Source of the DNA: Buxus sempervirens
Taxonomy: Eukaryota; Streptophyta; Magnoliopsida; Buxales; Buxaceae
Direction: 5' to 3'
Assembly: GCA_947561395.2 (NCBI GenBank)
Contig: OX387195.1
Location: forward strand, 2,989,828-3,053,827
Length of the DNA: 64,000 bases
Of the stretch, positions 25,032 through 36,935 are shown in pieces (position 1 is the first letter of the stretch; every line of letters starts with the position of its first letter). A program made the position numbers and the translations under genes. The notes beneath the pieces were generated by a model. That model saw nothing but the letters and a program-made list of their open reading frames with translations. It did no database searches and was not told the DNA's origin.

Positions 25032-28000
25032 TTGTTCCCCAAGATTAAATCATGTAAACTGGACTTCTATAAAATATTGTACTCTGGGAAAGCAATTTAG
25101 AATTCGGTTTAAACCAGCAACAGAGTCATATTGTCGACAAGGATATGTTATTACATCACTCTCCCTTCGTTCAAAGCATCATCAAGCTAAGAAAAATGCT
25201 TATTAGCCTACTTAAATTTCTTATTGTACAGACTAAAATTTCAGCTTTGAGGGGTTGAACTTCTGATGTCTCCAGTATTAGCACAGATCACACAAGGGTA
25301 CTATACCATTATCATTCTCTTAGCTGCGAAAAGACCATCAATCAGTGAGTACAAGTTCTCACATTCCCAAAAAACAACCTACTGATGAGGCTCTTATAAT
25401 CCAAAGCAAGACCATAATCAAACAAGAAACACCAGGTGATCCATAATTAAAACTTGCTACTTGTGTTACCAGATTTGTCAATAAAATGGAAACAACAATT
25501 GGGGAAAATCAGTAGGTAAGAAATGCAAATTCCAGATTATAATACTCCATAACCCTACAAGATGCAGTACTAAGAGTAAAACCCTTTATGCGTGGCAATT
25601 TATAACTGCATTTAGGACTACTTAACCGACAATTTGCAACTTTAAAATAAGAAAATCATAACAGAAACACTACATGAAATGCCAAAAAAAAAAAAAGAAA
25701 GAGCGATTTATCCCTCTACATTGCAAGATATTAACACAAATAGATACCAGGTTTCTAAATCAGAATGTATGGAGGGGAAAACCAAAAAAGAAAAGAAAAA
25801 ATGCAAGAAGAAAAAAGAATGTTTCATTCTGAAGATTCGATTCAGAAACATAAACTTTTATTTTGCATCAAAGGAGCTAAAAATAATAATGATGATAATA
25901 ATAAACAGATATGTATAATAATATGGAAATGTAAACTGGAAATACAAAATCTCCACCAGTAGAGAGGACGTGAAAAGAGTTTAAAACAAAAATGGAAAAA
26001 GAAAATCGATCTAAATAACAGGAGGATGGAGGAGAGGCATATGATACAAGTGGGATTGAAAAAAAAAACCTTATAGCTTCGAATAAGCAATGCAATCAGA
26101 TCGAATAAATAAAGGAAAAATAAGAAGAACAATGAAGAGGTATTTACCTGGTTGAAGAAGATTGGATTGGATTACTACTCGAAAGAGAAGTAAAGAACAA
26201 GCACCCATAATATGCAACAGCACAATCAGGGTCGACAATAGCTTTTTGAAAAAATGATTGTGTTCTCAACAGAACAAAGGGTCGACCACAGCAGACATGA
26301 GTGCTGATTAATTGGATCGTCAATGGCAGATTAGAGTGTTGACTGAGTTCTCCAACAACGTAAACAGGGTCGACAATGGCAGATTGGAGTGCTTCTTCAA
26401 GGTAACTAATGGCATGCGTAGAGCCCTTATTAGGGCTTGATCTTGTGCTATTAGTTGCAAGCAAACGTGAAGATGCGCGCGGGGGAGAGGGAGAATGACT
26501 TGCGCGCGAAAGAAAAAAAGATTAAAAAACCAAAAGCAGAGCGCCGTCGTGCAAATAGAAAATGCGACTACAATCTGCGGCGAACATCATGGGCCCGTCA
26601 CGATTTAATCCCTTTCGCGACCACCTTATCATCTGTCGCAAAATATTTGACGCAAAAAGCCCTTTTTTTTGTAGTGCTTGGAAGCTTTCCTATTCTTTCA
26701 CAACTCCTCCTTCTAATTCTTCCCTCTTAATACTAAATAAAAGAAACTTCTATTTTTCCTAATTTTCGTGCTAATTATTTCCCTTATTTTTAAATATTAC
26801 AAAAACTCCCCAAAACTCCTCTTTTCCTTCAACTTAAGGCTCCTAATTAATTATAATCACCAATATGCCCTTTCCTCACTTATTAAGCCAAAAGTTTTAC
26901 TATTTATACTTAAATCAACCCAACTTAAGTCTAACATAATTTCTCAAGTCTAATAATAATTTAATTAATCTATTTAATTATTTACCAATAATTAGTAGGA
27001 ATTTGACCAAGGTACCCTTCTCTTGATAATTTCATATCTACCATTGGATTTTTTTCTAAAATTTCCAAATTCATTATCTATAGTATTCTTGGCTATAATA
27101 CACACTTGGATTAATACCTATCTCTCCCAAACTTCATATTTAACTTACTTTCCCAATTATTCTAAATTAATCTTTCACTTTTCCTATTACTATTAATTGA
27201 AGTCAAATCTATAATTAATCTTCCAATTAATTTAAATTACTATTCCAATTCCCAATACTCGTAATTACTATCGTTTATTTAATTTCTAATATATATACTT
27301 ACTTGGAACATATTGCTAACCCTCCAATACTTGGATTAATTCTTTATTCCTTAATATTTTCCATGCTTATCTAATTTATTATCCATTAATTAGATTTATT
27401 TATTATATTACTATATTCAAAAATTCGGGGTTTTACAAGTTCTATCACTCTCACTCTCATAAACATCAATCTATAAATTAACAAATAAATAATCAATGTC
27501 TCAAATAACAATATCAACCTCAAAACCTAACTACTCTGGATAATAGTAGTCCTCTGGAAGAAAATCAGCAAACTCGCCCCCAAAAACAAACCCCAAGTCT
27601 CTCTCATGCGTATCAGCTGAAAAACAAAACAAAACAAAATAAGAATGAGATACAAATATCTTAGTAGGTAACACTATGCTTGAACAAATAGTTTATATAT
27701 AGAAGATAATTACTTTCATACTCGGTAAAAATAAACGAGATAAACAAGATACGATACAATCTTAACAGATTAAACAGTATTCAAATCAAAACAGTTCCAC
27801 AAGTATAATCATTTCCTTCAACATAAATTCCAACACAAAAGTGTAATAAGCAAGATCAAAACTAATCCATCATAAATCATCGTAGGACTCATGAAGACAA
27901 GTAGGCCTTTGAAAAGAAACTTTCCATTCACTATGCCACCACGCGACTTATGAACGAAGCTACTAAGACCCTCAAACCCGTATATCAATTGAGACAAGAG

Positions 28001-28902
28001 GCGTAGTCATTGACTTATTGCGCACAAAACTTACGAAGTTCGGCACGTACCATCCAACATGCAGCACCTTAATCAATGCACAAGGATGGCTGCTTATCCA
28101 CACATACATGCAGACCCTCCAAAGCAAACTAACTTGCAAAGGAAGTGCAAGTGCAAATTAGGAGTACCCAAACAAAGAAAAACCTCTTCACTCTCAAGCT
28201 TAACCCTATAGATCCACATGCAGCTATGCCCACTAGACACCAACAACAACAATTTTCTCAAACAAACATAGTTCAATAATAGTGCCTAGTGGCATATAGG
28301 GTTTCCCAAAGCTCATATTCTTTCCAAAGTTAAATCTACAAAGTAGTTTTTGGTGTAAAGTTTTTCTAGTGAAATTCAGAAATTCAGAAATCATGATACT
28401 TTAAAATACCTTTTCCTGAGTAAGAATTTTCAATCAAATCGATTCAGGCTTCTAAATAACCCAAAAATCCCATTTTTATTTTCAAATCAGACAATCCCTT
28501 TGCAAACAGTCTAAAATCATTCTTCATTTTGTTGTAAATATAAAAGATCATCAAAATAGTTGTAAACACCTAAAATCATTTGATTCAGATATTTAAATTC
28601 ATTTAAAGTCATTTTATTTTGGAATAATATTTCAATCCGTGAAAATCAAGAATTTTGAGTTGGTCGCTCAACCCCATCACTTAGGCGACCTGGTTGGGCG
28701 ATAGAACAATTTGAACACAATTTCAAAACCAACGGGCGCTCAAGTGGGCGCCTAGGCGACCTACCCCAATTTCCAATTTTTAACTGTCGCTCAACCCATT
28801 GCTCAGGCAACCTATCTAAAATATTTCTAAACACACAGGCGAGACGCTCGTCCAGATCGCTCAGGCGATCGTACCAAGCGCTCGACAAATAGGGGCTAAT
28901 CT

Positions 28903-31900
28903 TGTAACATCTGTGGATTTTTTTTATTAAATAAATAAAATAATTCATCTTGGGGATTTTAGAATATATATTTATTAATTGTTATTATTTATTTAGGTGA
29001 TGAGATGGAAAGCCAAGATTAAGAGTTTTGTTAAAATCTAACGGTGGATGATCCATTACAAAGGTTTGTATCATTCAAAATTTTATATGGGTTGTGATTG
29101 GCTGGTTTGAGAGTGTGGTGTGGGGTGGTGAAGCATGGAATCATTTATTTAAATAGGGTTAATTAGGGTGGAGCATGCGATTGAGACTTGGTTTGGGGTT
29201 TTGTTTGAGCTGGGCGGCTGGAGAAAAGGACGAAGAAGAGAGGAAGGAGACCTTTGCTTGGGGGGTTACTGTTCCATTACAGGTAAGCAGTAACCCTTAT
29301 CAAACATTAAATCTGTATATTGATTTCAGGTTAATCGTTAAAACTGAAATGTTGTTGAGTTAATCTACAATGCTATTGGTTTGATTGTTATGATCTGTTA
29401 TTGTTTTGATAATCTTGAGGGTTTATTTATTGTTTTACTTGTTAAATCCATGGGTTGGATGAGAGTATGACTGAGACAATAGCCATGCAAAAACTGGTAC
29501 GGTTGTTAAGAATCACAAGAGAAGCAAATGGGTTTTTCGGAAGAGAGAGAATCAGAATAAGAAAGATGGGTTCTCAAGTTTGACTAGTATAGAAGAAGGA
29601 GAAGTGGGTATTTTCGTATGAATCAAAGAAATATCATTGTTGATGAGGTCAGCTTTGTTGTTTGAAATGGTTACTAGAAATGTTTGCTAGAATACAGAAT
29701 ACAGAAGAAAGAAAAAAAAACGTAAGAAGGAAGAGGACAAAAACAGAAAAGAGAGAAAAGAGAGGGAGAGAGAGAGTGAGAGACAGAACCATAGCATTCC
29801 TTGGGATTCATGTGGCAGTCTTAACATGATTCATGGTAGCAATAATAAGGAGAAAGATGCTGCTGGTATGGTTGTTGCTAGGAGGTAATCTGGGTTTTCG
29901 GAATAAAGAATTGAACAATGTGTGATAGGATTTCAGATTAAGAAATTTTATGGAATAGGTAAAAGATGGGTATGTTCGTATGAAGGAGAATGTATATATA
30001 TATAGGTTGTATAAATGAGCATAATACACATGAAGAGGGGGCTGTTAATGGGGTGATATAATGCTGAAGAGAAAGGAAAAACAAAAGGGAGAGTGCAGAG
30101 AACGTGAATGAGAGATAGAGGGAGTGTTAAGGCAAGTAATAGAAGATGATGCAATAGGATGACAAGGTAGGAAGATGGGAGAATTGGTTTGCTTTTCTAC
30201 GGAAGAGAGAGAGAGAGAGTTGGGTTCGTCTTATTGCAGGGTCCTATTTGGTAAATTAGAAACTCTTTTAGGTTAGTTTGTTGTTTCAAAACTTAAAGTT
30301 AAAAGAAGAGTGGAAATTACACCTTTACCCATTGCATCCTCTTGTTATATATTCTTACAAACCATGCATGTTAAATTGTGATATAGCAAGTTAACATCCT
30401 CTCTAGTGCACCATATGCTTGATGATTTCACAAATACTATATAGGTTAATTATGATTTAGTAATAATTACTTTAAAATGATACATTACCATGACACTTTT
30501 TATTTTATAGTGATATGGTTATGCTATTTATCCTATGATTAACAAGAAGCTAATCTTTAGACTTGTACTTTTATTGTTTTGTTAGAATAGTAATTCTATA
30601 TTTGAAGGTATGGCTATCTTAGTATAAATATTATGAATACATCCCAAGGCAAAATAAATTATTTACTGTGTACCATCAATAAATAAATAAAACAATAATA
30701 ATAAATATTTAACTGTAATGACAAGTAATTAAATAGGTATTATGTTCAACTATAAAAAAATAAATAAATAAATAAATAGGAAAACCACTTCTGCTAGACG
30801 AAACTCACATGTATCCTATGGGTTGTTTTCTCACCCGTGTATCTCGGGATGAGTTGGATTCCTCTCCATGTATCTTGGATTGAGGATTTGGTTTCCCCAT
30901 ATACCTTGGGATGAACTCTTGATTTCCTCCATGTATCTTGGAGTTAGGTATTATGCAATGATTGACAATATTTGAATGGATTGGTTATATATCTTGATTT
31001 TGGCTTTAGTGTCTAGCGGGCATAGCTAGGTGTGGATCCATGCGTCAGCTAGGTAATGAAATGGGCCGATCTTTGTTAGGTGAATCCCGTGTTCCATGTA
31101 TGCGTACCACCATGTATCTTGGTGAGGCCTTCCTGTATCTGGTTGTGCTGCAGCGACCCGTACCATCGTGTATCTCAGTGAGGTTTTTCTTTATGTTATC
31201 ATTGTAATCTGATTGGGTTGTACGTGCCAACCCACTCCTGTATCGGGTTTGGGTGCTCCGCAATAAGTCGATGTCCGAAACCCAGAGTAGGCCGGCTTCG
31301 CACATAAGTCGTGAGGTGGCAAAATTGGAATGGGTAGTCGACCTCTCAAAGAAGTCTAATTTCATGAGTCCTGTGAGATAACAATGTGAATTGTTGACTA
31401 TATTTGATATGAAAAGGGTTAGTGGATTTACACAGGATGTTGTTTTTATCTATGTAACCTCATGAAAGGTTTTGATAAATTATATGACTGTGTTTTCTTG
31501 CATGCATGTTACTGCTTACTGGGATTTCAATCTCATCAAACGTTTTCAAATGTTTTGTTTTCAGACTATCCAGGTGATAACGCTCCTGAAGGGGTAGATC
31601 ATCAAAAGGGTAGAGGATCTGGTTGGAGACGACTCAGGCGATCATTACTGTCAGATGTAGGGTGTCTTTTTGGACAATGCTTTATTTTATTGACTTGTTG
31701 CCTTATGGATTTTATTCCAGTGTTAGCAGAATTGGTTGGTAGTTGACCTTGTTCCAGACTATTATCGAGGACTTTATTTAGTATTGGGATGTCATGTTTC
31801 TACATTTTGGTAAAGGTATTAATATATGATTTTGGATTTTGCGTACTCTGATGTATTTGATCTTAGTCTGGATTTAGTTATTATTTTTGGCTCTCAAGGT

Positions 31901-31959
31901 TCACGTCCTGAGGCTTGGATTTATCTTATTAAGAATAAATCTGGGTCCGGGGCGTGACA
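28903..31959 (+). mobile_element. Solo LTR C (family T, plus orientation), nested in A
   Basis: It starts TGTAACATCTGTGG and ends GGGGCGTGACA, with perfect AATCT duplications (28898-28902, 31960-31964). Length is 3,057 bp. A TATA-like TATTTAAATAGG on the plus strand (29146-29157) and shared blocks (AGCGGGCATAGC, GAAACCCAGAGTAGGCC) show it lies opposite to A, B and D. Open frames inside are not recognisable. Confidence 0.92.
30756..30778 (+). repeat. (AAAT)n microsatellite
   Basis: About five AAAT units in LTR C. Confidence 0.7.
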
Positions 31960-32864
31960 AATCTGACTTCCAAAAACTAGTTTTTATGCATCAAACAACA
32001 ATCTGGTATTCAAATCAACTCTGATAACTTCAAAACATATATATCATATTTCCAAATCATGTAGAAACATATATACCACACTTTCAGATCATTAAGAAAG
32101 ATCAAATCGTAAGAAAACTAAGTAGCAACCAAACAGGTATGCTACCTACTTCTATTCGATCAAGTTTTCCTTCTTCCTCTTCTTCCCTCATAGTGTATAT
32201 GTTGACCTCTCCCTCTATAGCAACACAAAACTGATGCAGAACACTTCAAGATCAACAAGGCTCCTCGTCTCCTTCTCTTCTCTCTCGGTCTCTCGTTTCC
32301 TTTAGTCACCAGAGAATACAAGACAAAATACGATTAGTATTCTCTCGAGTATTAAACCCTATTTTAATCTCATGATTCCACGTATCTCCCCTCCATCAAA
32401 TCCTATACTACTAACCAATCAGATTAACAATTAGCCGTATATTAATACTTACTTCTTTATTTCATGATCCAATGGTCAGATTTGCTTCAAACTCCTGATC
32501 TCCTCCATCAATGTGATCACCTATATTTTAAATTACAATCCATCAGTAAAATCCCCAATCAAATACTGATTATTATTTAATTAAAATTTCTACAAATTTT
32601 CGAGGTCTTACATTTCACCAATGAAAACCCAATGCACTGCCACCACCTAAATGCTCTAGAACTTGTAGAGAATAACTTCCTTTCAACAACTTACAACTTT
32701 ATATATCCACCGTAACCCATCTTTGTATATAGGGCTTTAGGGACATGCCTCTTTGACATATCTTTACGTTAGAAAGACATGTTTGGAAAGACATGTCTCT
32801 TGGACATGTTAACCAATCAGTTTGGTTAAACCATCATGGGTGAACCAAACCGGTTTTCCCAACA

Positions 32865-33435
32865 CCACACAATCATGACAAGCAATAATCAGAGGGGAAA
32901 ATGAAGCATTACATCCATGCTAAAGACTATGAAGTGTGTGTGCTTACATACTTGTGTACACATGAAGGACATAGGAATATGCTCAAGATGAAGAAATTAA
33001 GCATGCCTTCAAATGGTGCATCATATATGTGCATCATGGAGTGTTCATGAAAGATATAAAGCAATGCCTAAAATTCAAGAACAAATCACATGCCAAGTGA
33101 GTCACATAGATACATAGGATGGTCATGCATTTAGTGTACATGCTAAAGCAAACAACTTCATAGGACACCATGCTTTGAAGCCAACAAAATGAACATGCTT
33201 AAAGATGCAAAATACATCAAATAAAAGAAGGAAGATTGGGGGATTAAAGGTTACATTGATCCAGATTTGGAGGAGAAGAAGAAATGACCCTTTCTTTGTG
33301 ATTAAATGGCCACATATAGCCTTAAAAGACCCTATGGACACCTTTCACTCCCTTATACAGCCACCCTTCTTTGGCTTACCTCATGTAAACCCTTCTCTTA
33401 GTGAAGGAAACAACATAAATGAAGGGGAGAAGAGA
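32865..33435. other. No gene recognised
   Basis: Host sequence between the copia LTR and the next family-T piece. Open frames lack domains. Confidence 0.5.
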
Positions 33436-34086
33436 TATAATGCCCCGGTTCCGGGTCCAATTCCCAAAACCCGAGGTGTTATGGTAAGTAACAAAAGCAA
33501 CTAAAATATGGAATAATTTAAAACTTTTTCTAACTTTATAATCAAAGTAAATGCGAAAACTTGAATTCAAATTCTCTTTATTAATCAACAATTATGATAT
33601 ACAAGGATTTCAATTACATGAGCAATCCTACATCTATATAGACTACCCAGCTACAACTAGCCCACAACTTGACGTCCTCACCAAGAGTACCTAAAAAATG
33701 GGAGAAACCGAAGTGAGAATAAATATCAACAAGTAGCAAGGTGCATGCATGAAATCAGTCCATGTTTATATAAAATAAGTCATGAGGTGTACGATTAAAC
33801 CAACAACAATATCAACAAGAAAAATGATAATATAGAGAAATCACGGCACACAGCATACCATGTCTTTGACATTACAAGACTAATGGAATCATAAACAGAG
33901 TCCTACAGACATGTGCCAATATACTACCTTCCAAATTACAAATGGAGTAGTTGTCCTGCAGTCTGGCTATTCAACACCAAGGGAAGAACCCACCAACAAC
34001 AAAAAATCCAACCAAATGGGTTAGCATGTACGGCCCAACCAATCCAGGAGTGAGTAACGTAGCGACCAATTAATCCAGGAGCGGTA
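33436..34086 (-). mobile_element. Family-T LTR H, left part
   Basis: It opens (TATAATGCCCCGG, an altered TGTAATGCCCC) like the left end of LTR B and shares the block GTCATGAGGTGTACGATTAA (inverted) with other copies. It is cut at 34086 by element I; the rest was not found. Confidence 0.6.
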
Positions 34087-34541
34087 TGTAAAATCCCGAA
34101 TTTTTAATAAAATTTAAAAATATTTGATTTTAATGATTGTTAATTTATTTAATTAGTGGAAAAATTTCAGGAAATGGAGAAAGGAATTATTTAGGGTAAA
34201 TTTTCAGAATTTAGATATAATGAATTATTAAAAATTATAATATGGTTAATTGAATTTATTGGTTGGGTTGGAGGTGTAGCGAGAAAGGGGTATTTTGGAG
34301 ATTTTACTAAACTAGGTGAAGAAAGTCGTTAACAAAGTTAAGTGGTGATTATGAAAATAATTTAGATAATTAATAGTGATATGTATTAAAATTTATTATA
34401 AGTTAATAAGGTGCTAAGGTAGGTACGTAGTTAGGTGGAGTGGCAATTAGTGAATCTTGTGTTATAGGGCTGAGTAGGTAGAAAGCTTGGTGGTCTGGCG
34501 AAGAGGTGGATCATGAGGTAGTTTAGGGCGACAACGGAGCT

Positions 34542-34550
34542 TATAAATAG
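34542..34550 (+). promoter_or_regulatory. TATA box of LTR I
   Basis: TATAAATAG lies 455 bp inside the LTR and sets its orientation. Confidence 0.6.
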
Positions 34551-35208
34551 GCTGCTCATTCCAACTTTGGTTCATTTGTTGATCGGAGCCAATTTGGAGA
34601 GCTGAGCAGTGGAGAGCTCGATTGAGTTTCAAAAGGCTAGTTTGAGTGAAAATGTTTGGAGATCACCGGAGGAGAATCCTTGCTGATTGGAGATCTCAGC
34701 AGCTGCAAAAATCTAGAGGTGCGATCAAATCCTGGTTGCTGATATCAAGAGAAGACCAGGTAGGTGAGTTCGTTGTAATTTAGGTCGAATGTGGGTTAGT
34801 AAAGGGAGATCGAGCTCAGATCTAACCAAATCTGGATGTTTGTGTAGATCAAGGGCAAACGGCGGTGGAAATTGCTCATTTCAGAGGTGTTTGATCAAAG
34901 ATTTGGAAGCTAGAAGAATCATTAATATAAGCAAGTGAGTAGCACCTTCTAAAATTCATGTTTTCGTGTGGATTTTGGTTTCTCTGAAAGAGTTAGAATT
35001 GTTTTGAACGAATCTGAAATTCTGTTCACAATTGGGCATTTAATTCATAAGGCATGTTAATCCGGTTTAGACTAGTTTTGAAATTGTTTAGTTGTGTTAG
35101 ACATATCTTATGTGTTGTGCTGGAGGTCTTGGAATGGGGAAAAGTTTGGTTTAGGTGTGAATAAAATGAGGTTGCAGGTGAAGAGCGGACATTTTGTGAA
35201 AAAAATTT

Positions 35209-35312
35209 GGATGCGCCTACCTTCCCAGGTAGGCACTACTCAGCGCATCCTCAAAATTTTGGATGCGCCTACCTGCGCCTACGTTCCCAGGTAGGCACTA
35301 CTCAGCGCATAC
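35209..35312 (+). repeat. Duplicated nested-stem motif in LTR I leader
   Basis: The outer arms GGATGCGC and GCGCATCC enclose an inner hairpin, GCCTACCT with AGGTAGGC around TCCC (35209-35250). A second imperfect copy follows at 35261-35312. Confidence 0.85.
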
Positions 35313-36431
35313 CCCCAAAATATAGGAAATGTGCGGCTGTCTTGGTTTTTAAGCACTGTTGTATTCTCAACTTCTAAACCTATTCAATTAGCTTCATTTA
35401 AACTCTAATTAACATCTAGGCTTATTTTGGGAATCAAGTGAAAAATATCGATTAGAGAATTGAAGTGAATTAAGTATGAGCAAGTTAAAATTTCTGCAGC
35501 CTATGGTTTCTAAATCTTCAGGTATCCTGGAGTTAAAACTCATGGTACAACTTCAATTGAGTTAAGTCAAGTTTATATATTATGTAAATACGGTTAGTAA
35601 ATTATGGAAATGACCTTGTTAATAAGGATTTGGAAGTAATTGGTATTAGAATTAATTAGAAAAGGATTGGTAAATCTGAATTCCTGGGTTAGTTTATTTC
35701 AATTCTTAAATCTAATTGCGGCTAAAAGACAGCGAAATAGGTGTTGCCAGGTTGATGAAAAAAGTATTAGCTATTGGACTGAAGTGAGTCTAAATATAAG
35801 AAATATTCTAGAACTTAGTAGAGAATGGTTGAGGATCTCCTTAACAACTCAAATTCAGAATTTTATCTATTATTTACTATTCTCAGAACTTATTAGAGTT
35901 GATCATGGTTTGGCAAGATTAAATAATGGACTTCTACAACAATTCAATTAGGTAAACTATGAAACTTTAGAAATAAACACGAAGGAAAGAACTTAGAAAA
36001 CTTTATTTGAACTAATAGAAATAATTGAACAGAACTTGCACCGAGTTAAGGTATTTTTATGAGCATGTTTTATTACTGAAATTCAGATTGTGCTATTGTT
36101 TAAACTAAGATTTATCAAAGGTTAGTATGCTGGGTAGAATTTATAAAAGTGGTTTTCTTGAGCTATTTGGTTACAAAGAATTGTTTGCATATTGATCCTT
36201 GGTTTGAAAATACATTTGGGTTTCTATATGATATTGTTCTAGTCCTGAGTGACCCATGATAAAGTTGTTGTTTTAGTAATTGTGCTGCCAGAGGTTGGTT
36301 TATTTGTTGAGTTTACTTGTTAAGGTCTAGCTTGTCCTGGATCCATGTCTAAGTTTAGTAATGTAATGTTATTGCTTCATTGGTGTAATTGCATGGCCTT
36401 GAGTGTTGCCATGACCGGTGTAGAGCAGCCA

Positions 36432-36548
36432 AAAACCCTGAGTAGGCCTGGTTGTCAATGACGAAACCCGGGGAGTAGGCCGGCATTGGATGACGAAACC
36501 CTGAGTAGGCCGTCGTTTCAAAGTTCTGAAACCCTGAGTACGTCGGAA
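36432..36548 (+). repeat. Short tandem repeats of AACCCTGAGTAGGCC
   Basis: Four imperfect copies separated by 20-30 bp in LTR I. LTR C has one copy (near 31280). Confidence 0.75.
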
Positions 36549-36935
36549 CTGTGTACATTGAGGTGTGGATGTTGCCTTGGCATGTTGATTAACCAATTTA
36601 AGCAATTACACGACATTGACCAATGTTGGATTTTGGCTTTATTTGGCACGAGATGTTTTATCCGCTGGTTTGTGTTGGTGCGAAGTAGCCCATGATAAAA
36701 TACTCTATTGGTGCGGAGTAGCCCATGATAATCACTCCAATATTTTGAGATCCTGAGTTATTTGAAATTATGAGTTCATCGATGTTTGGTTACCTGGTTA
36801 TACCTGATTTCATGGCTATATTCAAGATTTGATACCGATGTTATCATTTGGGTTTATATGATGGATTTCTGCGTTTATATCGATTGGATTGTTGGAATGT
36901 TGTCGGATTACTTGAATTATATGTGTTATCGTCAC

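Larger units (their letters stand above)
21833..26676 (-). mobile_element. CACTA (En/Spm-type) element, nonautonomous
   Basis: The ends are CACTACAAGAAAA and TTTTTTTTTGTAGTG, with perfect CTT target duplications (21830-21832, 26677-26679). Length is 4,844 bp. Subterminal regions are rich in GCGGC, GCCGCCGCT and GCGACGA words, as expected for transposase-binding repeats. It retains a transposase-associated piece and an ORF1-like gene but no catalytic transposase region. Confidence 0.95.
19181..27437 (-). mobile_element. Solo LTR B (family T), nested in A and hosting a CACTA element
   Basis: It starts TGTAATGCCCCG and ends GGGGTTTTACA. The flanks are GGTTC (19176-19180) and AGTTC (27438-27442), one mismatch apart. 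The uninterrupted sequence in LTR D near 59270 reads straight across this point, which proves the insertion. Net length without the CACTA is about 3.4 kb. A minus-strand TATA box (CTATAAAAG) lies at 21749-21757. Confidence 0.88.
18958..32612 (-). mobile_element. Solo LTR A (family T), host of B and C
   Basis: It starts TGTAACGCCC and ends GGTCTTACA, with perfect TTTCA target duplications at 18953-18957 and 32613-32617. Subtracting B (19181-27437), C (28903-31959) and their duplications leaves about 2,331 bp, matching LTR D (2,293 bp), which it resembles throughout. It has no internal domain, so it is a solo LTR. The GC-rich dyad cluster lies at 28660-28895. Confidence 0.9.
18873..32864 (-). 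mobile_element. Copia LTR split by nested insertions
   Basis: On the minus strand the LTR begins TGTTGGGAAAACCGG at 32864 and ends TTTCTAACA at 18873, next to the primer-binding site. Removing the family-T insertion (18958-32612 plus one TTTCA duplication) leaves about 332 bp, a usual copia LTR length. Confidence 0.75.
34087..36935 (+). mobile_element. Family-T LTR I, plus orientation, right end missing
   Basis: It starts TGTAAAATCCCGAATTTTT and has a plus-strand TATA box (34542-34550). It shares the GAAACCCTGAGTAGGCC block with LTR C. It is cut at 36935 by the family-S LTR. Confidence 0.7.

Noticed and set aside
31462-31746. 94-codon open frame in LTR C
   Set aside because: It lies in non-coding LTR sequence shared with other copies in which the frame is not kept.
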